28,088 nucleotides of DNA. It comes from CAZRNB01 sp964601355 (lineage in GTDB: Bacteria; Planctomycetota; Phycisphaerae; Sedimentisphaerales; Anaerobacaceae). The translations under genes were made by a program, and so were the position numbers. Below the pieces are notes generated by a model. It was not told where the DNA came from. It saw only the letters and a program-made list of their open reading frames with translations, and ran no database searches. The stretch lies in assembly GCA_964601355.1 (NCBI GenBank), contig CAZRNB010000026.1, positions 1 to 28,088 on the forward strand. The letters run 5' to 3'. Positions 14,862 to 23,083 of this stretch are shown here, one piece after another. The first letter of the stretch is position 1. Each line of letters begins with the position of its first letter.

Positions 14862-15757
14862 AGAAAGATAATTTCCCAAAGGTACATGTGGTTTTTTTAT
14901 TGTGTGTGCTGATTGCTGCTGTGGACTGGTCCTGTGCAGTAGGCTGTATTCCAACGGCAAAATATGAAAGGACAGTCCACCTCTCAGAGCCTCTGCCGGC
15001 AGGCAGCCTCTTCGAAGCTCAAACCCACAACGGCTATATCGATATCACCGGCACCGATGTTGTTGAGTGCAGACTTACAGCCACGATTATCGCCAAGGCA
15101 GACACCGAAGAAAACGCTCAAAAGCTCGCTGAAGAGGTAAAAGTAGAGCTTATTTCTTCCGGCAAAAAACTCACTGCAAAAATCGAAATGCCTAAATTGG
15201 CTCCGGACAAATACGTCAGCGTCAGTCTTGATGTAAACGTCCCACACCAAACCAGTGCCGATCTTACCACACACAATGGTGCTCTAAAAATCAAAAGTTT
15301 AACCGGACAGATCAACGGTACAACGCACAATGGAGAGGTCACAGCAGAGAAAATCTCTGGAACAGCCAAATTTGAAACGCACAATGGAAAAATAGTTTGC
15401 AAAGAAATTGCAGGCAATACACAACTTCAAACACATAACGGCTTAGTCGTTTGCGAAGAAGTTTCAGGCGATATAAAACTTCGAACCCACAACGGCAACG
15501 CAAAGGCATTTTACTCTACAGTTGCCCCGCCGGTATGCAATGTATCAATGGTTACTCACAATGGCAGCGCCAGTCTAACAGCACCGCCGAACTACTCAGC
15601 CAAAGTTGACGTCTCGACGCACAATGGCTCAATAAATACCGATTTGCCAATAACCGTAACAGAAAAGATAACCAAGAAAAAACTTACAGGAACACTCGGC
15701 ACAGGCGAGGGTGTACTCTACCTTGAAACCCACAACGGCTTAATAAACATAAAATAG
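14858..15757 (+). CDS. DUF4097-like secreted beta-repeat protein with nine THNG motifs
   Basis: 299 residues. A signal segment (VVFLLCVLIAAVDWSCAVG, ending at Cys30 in an AVGC lipobox-like context) suggests a lipoprotein, though the box is imperfect. From residue about 50 the protein is built of short strands, each carrying THNG: AQTHNGYID, TTHNGALK, GTTHNGEVT, ETHNGKIV, QTHNGLVV, RTHNGNAK, VTHNGSAS, STHNGSIN, ETHNGLIN. In the central part they recur every 17-20 residues, as expected for a right-handed beta-helix of the DUF4097 putative-adhesin type. It overlaps the preceding one-TM gene by 4 bp and has a strong ribosome site (GAAAGGAG). In the family such proteins sit next to sigma/anti-sigma genes and envelope-stress regulators. 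It may act as an envelope sensor or surface protein; this is inference. Confidence 0.85.
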   Translation: MKKDNFPKVHVVFLLCVLIAAVDWSCAVGCIPTAKYERTVHLSEPLPAGSLFEAQTHNGYIDITGTDVVECRLTATIIAKADTEENAQKLAEEVKVELISSGKKLTAKIEMPKLAPDKYVSVSLDVNVPHQTSADLTTHNGALKIKSLTGQINGTTHNGEVTAEKISGTAKFETHNGKIVCKEIAGNTQLQTHNGLVVCEEVSGDIKLRTHNGNAKAFYSTVAPPVCNVSMVTHNGSASLTAPPNYSAKVDVSTHNGSINTDLPITVTEKITKKKLTGTLGTGEGVLYLETHNGLINIK

Positions 15758-15806
15758 CAGAAGTAGCTATCTAACGTTAACTTAAAATCGAAAGGAGCAA
15801 AAAATA

Positions 15807-17492
15807 ATGAAGACTTTTATCCAAATGATTGTTATATCTACCATTTTTAACATAGCTCCCAACGGTTTTGTCTTGGCACAAGATGCCGAGCCTACCGTCA
15901 AGAAATCGTCACTGCGAGTTGTGGTCGATCCCCGCGTAGAATTGATGAGCATCATTTTTCGCCTAGCGGGCAATCAAGAATACTGCATGGGCAAGGTTGA
16001 TTCATATACAAATGACGTGGAAAAGCACTTTGGCGAATTTCGCTCGCATCCAGCCGTGAAACTGGCTCAAAAGATGCGCGATGAGCACAGCGTGTCGTAT
16101 GACGCTTGCATGAGCATGGCTGTTCACCTGACGGACACGGAAAAATGCGAAGAGCGAGTGCCGTTTGATCCCCGGCCAGAATATCTAGAAGCCCGTTGGC
16201 CGGTAGATGATGCTCGAGAGTTTCTCGCCGCAACCCGACAGTTTGTTAAAGATACGCGCTTTAACGAATTTATCATTGCCCACCGTTCGCTCTATGAAAC
16301 GACTCAATCGCGGATGATGGACTGTATGGACAAAAATGCACACCTGGAATGGTTCGACGAGTATTTTGGCTCCCGCCCAGAAGCGAATTTCACCATAGCC
16401 TTGGGGTTGCTCAACGGCCCGGGCAATTACGGCGTGCGCTGCCGCACCGCTGATGGCAAGGAAGAACTATACTGTATCCTCGGCGTATGGAAAACTGACA
16501 AAGAGGGCTTGCCTGTATTCGATCGGTCCATGATAGAAACCGTCGTACATGAGTTTTGCCACTCCTATGTCAATCCACTCACCTCGAAATACAAAACGGA
16601 ACTCGATAAATACGCAAAACTGTACGATCCAATTGCAGACCGCATGAGATCGCAGGCATATCCCGTGTGGGAGACATGCGTCAATGAGCATATTATCAAA
16701 GCGCTTACAACGCGGTACTCCTATTTAAAAGTGAGCAAAGAAGCGGGAGACAATTCGCTGAAATATCAAAGACAAATAGGGTTTTTTTATGTTCCCGCAT
16801 TGTATGAAAGCTTAAAAAATTATGAAAAAAACAGAGATAAATACAAAACCTTTGCGGAGTTCTATCCGGAGCTTATTAAGGTATTCGAAGAATTATCTAA
16901 TCAAACCTTGGGAAAAGATTTTTATTCTATTCCACAAGAAGAGCCTGTTAATTATGAAGGAATTATTAATGCAGTAGGCCAAGATAAAAAGTCGGTGATT
17001 CTCATCATTCCCACAAACGAAAAGGATCCTGAAATCCAAAAAAACATTCATGACTTTGTCCGTCAATATCAGCAGCGTTTTTATCCTCAATCGCCAGTAA
17101 TAACAGACACCGAAGCAATCAAGCAGGATTTGTCTCAGAATTCCATAATCCTTTTCGGCACGATGAACGGCAATTTATGGTTCAAAGAAAATGCCTCAAA
17201 ATACCCGTTTAAAATCGAGGCGAATCGAATAGTGGCGGATAAAATCTATGAAGGGACGGATTTGCGATTTATTTCCGCCTGGCCCAATCCTCAAAATCCC
17301 AAACGCGGTATCTTGATTTATACGGCGCAACAAGCAAAGGATATTGTAAAAATTAATTCTGTCTTTCACGGTCCAACCGATTACGTAATCGCCAGAGGCA
17401 CGGAAATTCTAAAAGACGCAAACTATAACAAAAAAGACGGAGCATGGACTATAAATAAAAATATTGATTCAGAGACAACAAACAAAAAATAA
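15807..17492 (+). CDS. Secreted DUF4932-like putative zinc metalloprotease
   Basis: 561 residues with a signal peptide (MIVISTIFNIAPNGFVLAQ). The N-terminal 360 residues resemble DUF4932: VDPRVELMSIIFRLAGNQEY at the start and a zinc-protease motif ETVVHEFCHSYVNP (HEFCH, residues 248-252). A later WETCVNEHIIKALTTRY may supply the third ligand. The C-terminal third (DKKSVILIIPTNEKDPEIQK, SQNSIILFGTMNGNLWFKEN, RGILIYTAQQAKDI) is a separate alpha/beta domain rich in Asn/Lys. HExxH proteases cleave peptide bonds; substrate unknown. It shares with its neighbours the same ribosome-site leader (15785-15803). It probably acts in the envelope, perhaps on the neighbouring repeat or membrane proteins. 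Confidence 0.8.
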   Translation: MKTFIQMIVISTIFNIAPNGFVLAQDAEPTVKKSSLRVVVDPRVELMSIIFRLAGNQEYCMGKVDSYTNDVEKHFGEFRSHPAVKLAQKMRDEHSVSYDACMSMAVHLTDTEKCEERVPFDPRPEYLEARWPVDDAREFLAATRQFVKDTRFNEFIIAHRSLYETTQSRMMDCMDKNAHLEWFDEYFGSRPEANFTIALGLLNGPGNYGVRCRTADGKEELYCILGVWKTDKEGLPVFDRSMIETVVHEFCHSYVNPLTSKYKTELDKYAKLYDPIADRMRSQAYPVWETCVNEHIIKALTTRYSYLKVSKEAGDNSLKYQRQIGFFYVPALYESLKNYEKNRDKYKTFAEFYPELIKVFEELSNQTLGKDFYSIPQEEPVNYEGIINAVGQDKKSVILIIPTNEKDPEIQKNIHDFVRQYQQRFYPQSPVITDTEAIKQDLSQNSIILFGTMNGNLWFKENASKYPFKIEANRIVADKIYEGTDLRFISAWPNPQNPKRGILIYTAQQAKDIVKINSVFHGPTDYVIARGTEILKDANYNKKDGAWTINKNIDSETTNKK

Positions 17493-17500
17493 ACCAAATT

Positions 17501-17519
17501 CAATCGAAAGGAGCAAAAA
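17501..17519 (+). promoter_or_regulatory. Repeated ribosome-binding leader (third of three)
   Basis: CAATCGAAAGGAGCAAAAA stands directly before the ATG at 17520. Near-identical copies precede the DUF4097-like gene (14839-14857) and the DUF4932 gene (15785-15803). The identity reaches beyond the AAGGAG core, so it may reflect duplication or shared translational control rather than only anti-SD pairing. Confidence 0.7.
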
Positions 17520-18461
17520 ATGAAAGCTTTAGTCAGAACAATTACTGTATTCATCGCCATCAATCTGATAACAGCAGGTTCAGCCTCGAATCAGCCGGCT
17601 CCCGCACCTACGCCACCGGAACCGCCACAGGTGGAGGCAACTGAGAATGAGTTGCAAGAAGCGCAAGAGCAATTACAAGCTGCTCAAATAGCTCTACCAA
17701 CATTCTTACCACACAGTGATACCGGCTCAATTTTGGTGATTCCAACATCAGAAATGAAAGCGGAAGAGCTTGCTGCAATAGTAGAAGATATGGCTGTCAT
17801 GGATCGCATCATCGACAAACAATTGGGTAAGGAACAGTCCAGAGGAAGCTGGCCTTATGGAGAGGTTTTTATAGGTCAACCCTTTGGGAGTCGAATGTCT
17901 GAAACCATGTACCTTCAGGGCTATGGGGTGCTATTTTTGAGAAAAGTTGACTTTCTGCTCTCACCCCCGCCAAAAACGCAAGAGCCAGAAAAGCAAACTA
18001 AAGAGGAAGCTACCGACCCGGTTTGGGAGCAGACCAGACGAAATATGTATGAGCCGCAAGAAGACCAAAGACGCAGAGAAGAACGCCTGGAGGTGAAATA
18101 TGACGCCGAGAAGGTGGAAAACCTCAAAACAAACCTAATTAAAACGCTGAAACACGCTGCAAACATCAGAAGCCTGAAACCGGATGAGTCAGTAGTTATT
18201 ACTATTACCGGAAGCGGTGATTCTTCTAAAGCCAAAAGAATTGTCAGTTACGGAGGCGGATTCAGCGGCGGCCGTGTCATCGTGCAAAACCAGGACAGAA
18301 GATCTACGGGAATAGCTATTCCAACTTTACCAAGCGACTCAGGGTTCTCCTCGACTACGACCCTTATTATTCGCACAAAGAAATCAGATATTGACGCCTT
18401 CGCAAAGGGCGACCTGGATTTAGACAAATTCCGCCAGCGTGTGCAGATTTTCACGCAATGA
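17520..18461 (+). CDS. Secreted protein of unknown function, last gene of the ECF operon
   Basis: 313 residues. An N-terminal signal segment (LVRTITVFIAINLITAGSAS) precedes a Pro-rich stretch (QPAPAPTPPEPPQVEA) and a Glu/Gln coiled coil (NELQEAQEQLQAAQ). The middle region is soluble; a charged stretch near residues 155-195 (EPQEDQRRREERLEVKYDAE) divides it. The C-terminal part (SVVITITGSGDSSKAKRIVS, GGGFSGGRVIVQNQD, TTTLIIRTKKSDIDAFAKGD) resembles the tail domain seen in secreted proteins next to planctomycete ECF genes, but no named family was recognised. It has the shared ribosome leader and ends at a strong bidirectional hairpin. Confidence 0.75.
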   Translation: MKALVRTITVFIAINLITAGSASNQPAPAPTPPEPPQVEATENELQEAQEQLQAAQIALPTFLPHSDTGSILVIPTSEMKAEELAAIVEDMAVMDRIIDKQLGKEQSRGSWPYGEVFIGQPFGSRMSETMYLQGYGVLFLRKVDFLLSPPPKTQEPEKQTKEEATDPVWEQTRRNMYEPQEDQRRREERLEVKYDAEKVENLKTNLIKTLKHAANIRSLKPDESVVITITGSGDSSKAKRIVSYGGGFSGGRVIVQNQDRRSTGIAIPTLPSDSGFSSTTTLIIRTKKSDIDAFAKGDLDLDKFRQRVQIFTQ

Positions 18462-18505
18462 TTGTTCAGAAATCAGGTTGCAGGTCGGATTAAAAAAGGC
18501 ACAGA

Positions 18506-18543
18506 GGCACAAAGGCGCAAAGTCAATTGTGCTCCTTTGTGCC
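18506..18543. terminator. Bidirectional hairpin between convergent units
   Basis: GGCACAAAGG (18506-18515) is an exact inverted copy of CCTTTGTGCC (18534-18543). Part of a CACAGAGGCACAAAGG-type repeat. It lies between the rightward ECF operon and the leftward gyrB cluster and may end both transcripts. Confidence 0.55.
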
Positions 18544-18550
18544 TTTGTCC

Positions 18551-18626
18551 ATTTGGTACATTGTTCGGAATTAAGTGTTCGTTGATGAACAAATTACCAT
18601 GAACAATGAACACCGAACTCTGAACT
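18551..18626. repeat. Word-ladder repeat next to gyrB
   Basis: Degenerate GTTC/GAAC words: TTGTTCGGAATTAAGTGTTC, GTTGATGAACAAA, CATGAACAATGAACACC, GAACTCTGAAC. It is imperfectly self-complementary (GTTCGG with CCGAAC; GTTCGTTGATGAAC). Same style as positions 62-107 and 9618-9640. Confidence 0.6.
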
Positions 18627-18629
18627 ATT

Positions 18630-21089
18630 TTAAATGTCGAGGTTTTGTACTTCGAGGGCATGCTCTTGTATGAAGGCACGGCGTTGCTCAACGTCATCGC
18701 CCATCAATATGCTAAAGAGCCTGTCGGCCTCGCCGGCATCATCAACACGAATGTTTAACAGTGTCCGGGTTTCAGGATTCATTGTGGTCTCCCACAGCTG
18801 CTCGGCGTTCATCTCGCCCAAACCCTTGAACCGCTTTATATCGACCCCTCTGCCGCCGATTTGCCGGACAGCAGGGCATATCCCCCCCAGGGATGCAATC
18901 TCATAAGTGTCATCATTATTTACCAGTTGAAACTTTGTCGGCATTGACTCGCCTGAAACAGCTTTAATCGGCTTTAAGAGAAAATCTTTCAGGTCTAAGC
19001 TAAATTCCGCTTTTAACTTTTCGTTTATCTGGTTTATACGAGCCAGCTCATGCAGCTCCTCAGAGCTAAACTCACCTGATTCATTTAGATCGTCCAGCCG
19101 TTTTTCGTAATCATCCTTCTCGTGGAAGACCTCGTCCCGCCGGCCTTTTATACGGATAAGAAACCGCGGCAATCCCCCTTTTGCAGGGTCGTAATGTGCG
19201 CCAACGAACTCTTCAAAGTTGATTGCCCGCCTGGCCAAGACGCTTATAATTCGTTCGGCGTCGGCAAGGATTTTCACAAGGGATGCAAGCTCCTTGTCAT
19301 CTACCTTTCGAACCTGCACAGAATCTTCCTTATCAGCCTGCTGTGATTTCGTGCGCTTCTTCTGTGTAACGCCATCCCTGATAAGGAGCGTCGTTCCTTC
19401 CAGGCCGCGTGCTACCATGCGTTTGCGCATCTGAGCCTCAGTGAGGACATATTCAGACTTCTTCTGGCCTTTGACCCTGATCTCATATAACGGCGGCTGC
19501 GCAATATAAATCAGCCGATTGTCAAGCAATTGCGGCATCTGCCTGAATAGAAACGTTAGTAAAAGCGTTCTTATGTGTGCGCCATCGACGTCCGCATCCG
19601 TCATCAATATTATTTTCCCATATCTGCACTTTTGCACGTCAAACTCATCCGTGCCAATGCCGGTTCCAAGTGCGCTTATCATGGTTCTGATCTCATCATT
19701 TTCGAGCATTTTTTCCAGCCTGGCCTTTTCAACGTTGAGAATCTTGCCTTTCAGCGGCAGAATAGCCTGGATGTTTCTATCCCGTCCGGCTTTTGCCGAG
19801 CCGCCGGCTGAATCGCCTTCCACGATGAACATCTCTGTTAAAGCCTTTTCCCTGCTGGCACAATCCCACAGCTTGCCGGGCAGATTTGCACTGCTGAGCG
19901 CTCCTTTACGCCGGGTAAGCTCCCTCGCTTTTCTCGCAGCTTCTCTGGCCGCGGCAGCCTGTATGGCCTTATTCAAAATGCGTTTGGCCTCAGCCGGATG
20001 CTCCTCCAAATAATGTCCGAGCTGCTCATTTACCGTAGTCTCAACGAATGTGCCGGCTTCAGGATTTGTCAGCCTGACCTTTGTCTGGGCCTCAAAATGC
20101 GGCTCAGAAAGCTTAACCGCTACTATCGCCGTTAATCCTTCGCGCAGGTCCTCACCGGTTGTCGCCTGGCCATTCTTGAGCAGGTTATTAGTCTTGGCGT
20201 AATAGTTCATCGTCCGCGTCAGGGCTGTTTTGAAGCCTGAAAGATGTGTGCCGCCGTCAATATTACGGATGTTATTGGCGAAAACAAGGACGTTTTCCGT
20301 ATAGCCGTCATTGTACTGCATAGCAACTTCGCAGCTTATCATTGTCCCAGGGTCATCTTTAGACAGATAAATAACGTCCCTGTGCAGCACTTCCTTGCCC
20401 TGATTAAGGTGTTCAATAAAGGCTTTTAAGCCCTCCTCGAAACGGTACACCTCCTTTTTATTGTTCCTGTCGTCCATGAAAGCTATTTTCAGCCCCGGGT
20501 TAAGATAAGCCAGCTCACGTATCCTTTTCGAGAGCGTATCATAAGAAAACTCAAAATCGCCGAATATTTCCTCGTCCGGAAGAAAGGTAATTTTGGTACC
20601 GCGTTTATTAGACGTTCCAATCTCTTTTACCTGGCCGACTCTTCTGCCACGGGCACACTCAAAATGAAAATGCCTTCCATCACGATAAACGTCCGCTTCG
20701 AGCCATTCGCTGAGGGCATTAACAACGCTGACGCCGACGCCGTGAAGACCTCCTGCAACCTTGTAGCTGTCCGTATCGAACTTGCCGCCTGCGTGCAGAG
20801 TCGTAAGTACAACCTCAAGTGCGCTGACCTTGGCCTCCTTGTGCATTTCAACCGGTATTCCCCTGCCATCATCTTCCACCATGCAGCTTCCGTCAGGCCC
20901 AATCCTGATAGTTATGTTCTGGCAAAAACCCGCCATTGCCTCATCTATGGAGTTATCCAAAACTTCATATACTAAATGGTGCAGGCCTCCGACGTCACGG
21001 TCGCCAATGTACATGTCGGGATGTTTGCGGACAGCATCCACTCCCCCAAGTATCTTTATATTGCTTGCATCGTATTTGTGAGCATCCAT
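18630..21089 (-). CDS. gyrB: DNA gyrase subunit B
   Basis: 819 residues. The GHKL ATPase part is visible from residue 11 (IKILGGVDAVRKHPDMYIGD, EVLDNSIDEAMAG, VEDDGRGIPVEMH, GGLHGVGVSVVNALS). The transducer domain follows, then TOPRIM (EMFIVEGDSAGGSAKAGRDR about 419-438, ILPLKGKILNVEKA, LMTDADVDGAHIRTLLLTFL about 496-515). An insertion of roughly 170 residues between TOPRIM (after PPLYEIRVKG) and the tail (GRGVDIKRFKGLGEMNAEQL) resembles that of long GyrB proteins such as E. coli's. GyrB powers negative supercoiling with GyrA; gyrA is not here. It is the last gene of the dnaN-dciA-gyrB cluster, 57 bp after dciA. Confidence 0.98.
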   Translation of the reverse strand: MDAHKYDASNIKILGGVDAVRKHPDMYIGDRDVGGLHHLVYEVLDNSIDEAMAGFCQNITIRIGPDGSCMVEDDGRGIPVEMHKEAKVSALEVVLTTLHAGGKFDTDSYKVAGGLHGVGVSVVNALSEWLEADVYRDGRHFHFECARGRRVGQVKEIGTSNKRGTKITFLPDEEIFGDFEFSYDTLSKRIRELAYLNPGLKIAFMDDRNNKKEVYRFEEGLKAFIEHLNQGKEVLHRDVIYLSKDDPGTMISCEVAMQYNDGYTENVLVFANNIRNIDGGTHLSGFKTALTRTMNYYAKTNNLLKNGQATTGEDLREGLTAIVAVKLSEPHFEAQTKVRLTNPEAGTFVETTVNEQLGHYLEEHPAEAKRILNKAIQAAAAREAARKARELTRRKGALSSANLPGKLWDCASREKALTEMFIVEGDSAGGSAKAGRDRNIQAILPLKGKILNVEKARLEKMLENDEIRTMISALGTGIGTDEFDVQKCRYGKIILMTDADVDGAHIRTLLLTFLFRQMPQLLDNRLIYIAQPPLYEIRVKGQKKSEYVLTEAQMRKRMVARGLEGTTLLIRDGVTQKKRTKSQQADKEDSVQVRKVDDKELASLVKILADAERIISVLARRAINFEEFVGAHYDPAKGGLPRFLIRIKGRRDEVFHEKDDYEKRLDDLNESGEFSSEELHELARINQINEKLKAEFSLDLKDFLLKPIKAVSGESMPTKFQLVNNDDTYEIASLGGICPAVRQIGGRGVDIKRFKGLGEMNAEQLWETTMNPETRTLLNIRVDDAGEADRLFSILMGDDVEQRRAFIQEHALEVQNLDI

Positions 21090-21146
21090 ATAAACCTGCT
21101 GTAAAGAATTGTTGATTCGTATTCCGCGATTTAATATTTTATCGAA

Positions 21147-21497
21147 TTAAACCAGGGCAAATTTGAGCTTTTTAATGCGCAGCTGCGGACATTGTCTTTC
21201 TAATTCAGCAAGGATATTCGAGCAGCATAACTGCATATGATACATATATGATGGAGAATCCACAAGCACTTTAAGCTGTCCATTGGAAATACTTTCAATT
21301 TGACAGTGTTCAGAAAGCGCCTCCGGCAGCAGCTGCTTCCAAATCTCGTACAAAAGGCAATATCGATCATGCTGTGGCTCTATCCTGCTATCCATAATCG
21401 TGGAGAGCAGATCGCCAATTTTCGATGTTTTTTCAACACCCTCCGGCGAATAATTTATGCCTTTCATGATAAGCTGCTCATCTTGTTCAAAGCTCAC
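21147..21497 (-). CDS. dciA: DciA (DUF721) helicase-loader-like protein
   Basis: 116 residues starting at GTG (21497). Family features: IGDLLSTIMDSRIEP near the N-terminus, then YEIWKQLLPEALSEHCQIES, ISNGQLKVLVDSPSYMYHMQ and LKFALV at the end, as in the KH-like DUF721 domain (W..hLP, NGxLxVxVxSPxWxxxL). DciA proteins load the replicative helicase DnaB where DnaC is absent. It lies between dnaN and gyrB, 44 bp after dnaN, supporting a role in replication initiation. The sequence is divergent, but domain order and neighbours agree. Confidence 0.85.
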   Translation of the reverse strand: MSFEQDEQLIMKGINYSPEGVEKTSKIGDLLSTIMDSRIEPQHDRYCLLYEIWKQLLPEALSEHCQIESISNGQLKVLVDSPSYMYHMQLCCSNILAELERQCPQLRIKKLKFALV

Positions 21498-21541
21498 TGC
21501 TTCAGCCTTTGCATGTTTAGTTTATAAACCTTTAATGAGGA

Positions 21542-22648
21542 TCAACCCAGGCTTATCGGCATCAGGACATAGAGAAAATCCGGCCCGCTTTTTATAAGCC
21601 CCGGCGTATCCGACTGGCCCAATTGCATTTCTAAATCGTCCGTTTGAATAACACGCAGGGCATCGATGAGAAACTGTGGATTAAAGCCAATATCAATCGG
21701 TTTGCCATCATATTTAATGGGAATGGTAACCTGGGCGGCACCTGCTTCAGGAGCACGGCTTGAAAAGACAATATTATCTTTGCTGATGGAGAGCTTTATG
21801 CCTCTTGACTCCTCGCTTGTCAATAAAGCTGCTCTACGAACGGCACTTAATACCGCTTCAGTGGATAAAACCAGCTTATTACTATAGTCGGATGGAATTA
21901 TATCCTCATAATTGGGGAATTTACCTTCGACGAGCACGGAACTTATGACCACGTTAGCATATCTAAACAAAATCTGGTTATCAACCAGCTTCATTGCAAC
22001 GTTTTCTTCTTCATGTACTGTAAGCTTCTCTAATAGTCCCATAGTCTTTGAAGGAACTATTATTTTCTGTGCGGCAATGTTCTCTTTGGGAGATGATGTA
22101 AGGCCGACCCTGGAACGCGCCAGCCTTCTGCCGTCGGTAGCAACAAAAAGCAGTTTTTTGCCCTTGAACTCCCACAATACGCCGTTAATTGCGTACCTGC
22201 TGGTTTCTTTGGCTGTCGAAAATAGACACTGCTCAATACCCGTCTTAAGGTTACCAAGGGGTATCGTTAGATCGGGCTCGCCGTCAAATACGGGCACATT
22301 CGGGTAATGCTCCGGTTCCTGGCCATAGATGGTAAAATAGCTGTCAGAGCCTACGATTTCACACGTGCCCTCTTTAGCCTTAACTACCAGGACGCTATCG
22401 CTGCTTTCGCGAACAATACCTGCTAATCTGTCGGCCGGGACAACTATTTCGCCTGCTTCTTCTACTTGCACCTCAGACAAAAGACAGCTAATACTCGTCT
22501 CTAAGTCCGTGGCGTCAACTCGCACGTCTTTCTCGCCCGCCACAATACGAATACATCTCAGTATCGGCTTCGGGGTTCTTATGGGAATAATTGATGTCAG
22601 CAGCCCCAGGGCTTCTGCAAGTGCCTCTTTATTAAAACTTACTTTCAT
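21542..22648 (-). CDS. dnaN: DNA polymerase III beta sliding clamp
   Basis: 368 residues, normal length, three clamp domains. Visible: MKVSFNKEALAEALGLLTSI, VVPADRLAGIVRESSDSVLV, AINGVLWEFKGKKLLFVATD plus GRRLARS (typical TDGRRLA), and the C-terminal IGFNPQFLIDALRVIQTDDL with YVLMPISLG (xxMPxxL end). The ring clamp holds DNA polymerase on DNA and docks many partners. ATG 22648 has a strong GGGAGG site. It is the first gene of the leftward dnaN-dciA-gyrB unit; dnaA and recF, its usual neighbours, are absent here. Confidence 0.98.
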   Translation of the reverse strand: MKVSFNKEALAEALGLLTSIIPIRTPKPILRCIRIVAGEKDVRVDATDLETSISCLLSEVQVEEAGEIVVPADRLAGIVRESSDSVLVVKAKEGTCEIVGSDSYFTIYGQEPEHYPNVPVFDGEPDLTIPLGNLKTGIEQCLFSTAKETSRYAINGVLWEFKGKKLLFVATDGRRLARSRVGLTSSPKENIAAQKIIVPSKTMGLLEKLTVHEEENVAMKLVDNQILFRYANVVISSVLVEGKFPNYEDIIPSDYSNKLVLSTEAVLSAVRRAALLTSEESRGIKLSISKDNIVFSSRAPEAGAAQVTIPIKYDGKPIDIGFNPQFLIDALRVIQTDDLEMQLGQSDTPGLIKSGPDFLYVLMPISLG

Positions 22649-23083
22649 TATTAGCCTCCCTATAAATTAAAATCTTGTGCAGACAAACTACAATAAAAGC
22701 GATATGAATTCCAGTAAAAAAGATTAATTAAAAATCTTTTTCAATAAAACAATTTTGATAGACCCGCTGTATACTAAGTAACCTAAAAGAAAGTTATATT
22801 TAATAAAAATAATAATTTATTAAAAAAGTATTAGAAGTAATATAGGTAGTGAAATTGTTATGTTTTTCTTATATATTTTCGTTAATGTCATAGTTTATAA
22901 GAGAATAGAAAATATAAAGAGAAAGATAAATCAGTGAGGTAGCTGTTTAATGTCCTGTTAGTTACTTGACAATAATAACAACGCCTATTAATTAGATTCA
23001 TTGGGAGCGCATTTTATTAGCAAGATTCATTCTATATCTAACAGCTTATTAATAGTAAAATTTTTTAATAAAATGGTGAGTAA
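22649..23083. promoter_or_regulatory. AT-rich divergent promoter region, dnaN side and activase side
   Basis: About 435 bp of very AT-rich DNA between divergent genes. A 9-bp stem (AAAAAGATT at 22717-22725 with AATCTTTTT at 22733-22741) lies before dnaN. TTGACA (22966-22971) is a candidate -35 for the activase gene, with TAATTA (22989) at 17 bp or TATTAA (22986) at 14 bp as poor -10 matches. AT-rich DNA beside dnaN fits a replication origin, but I saw no TTATCCACA-like DnaA box cluster. Confidence 0.45.

Noticed and set aside
22649..23083. Firm oriC call
   Set aside because: AT-rich and next to dnaN, but no cluster of DnaA boxes was seen and dnaA is not in the window.
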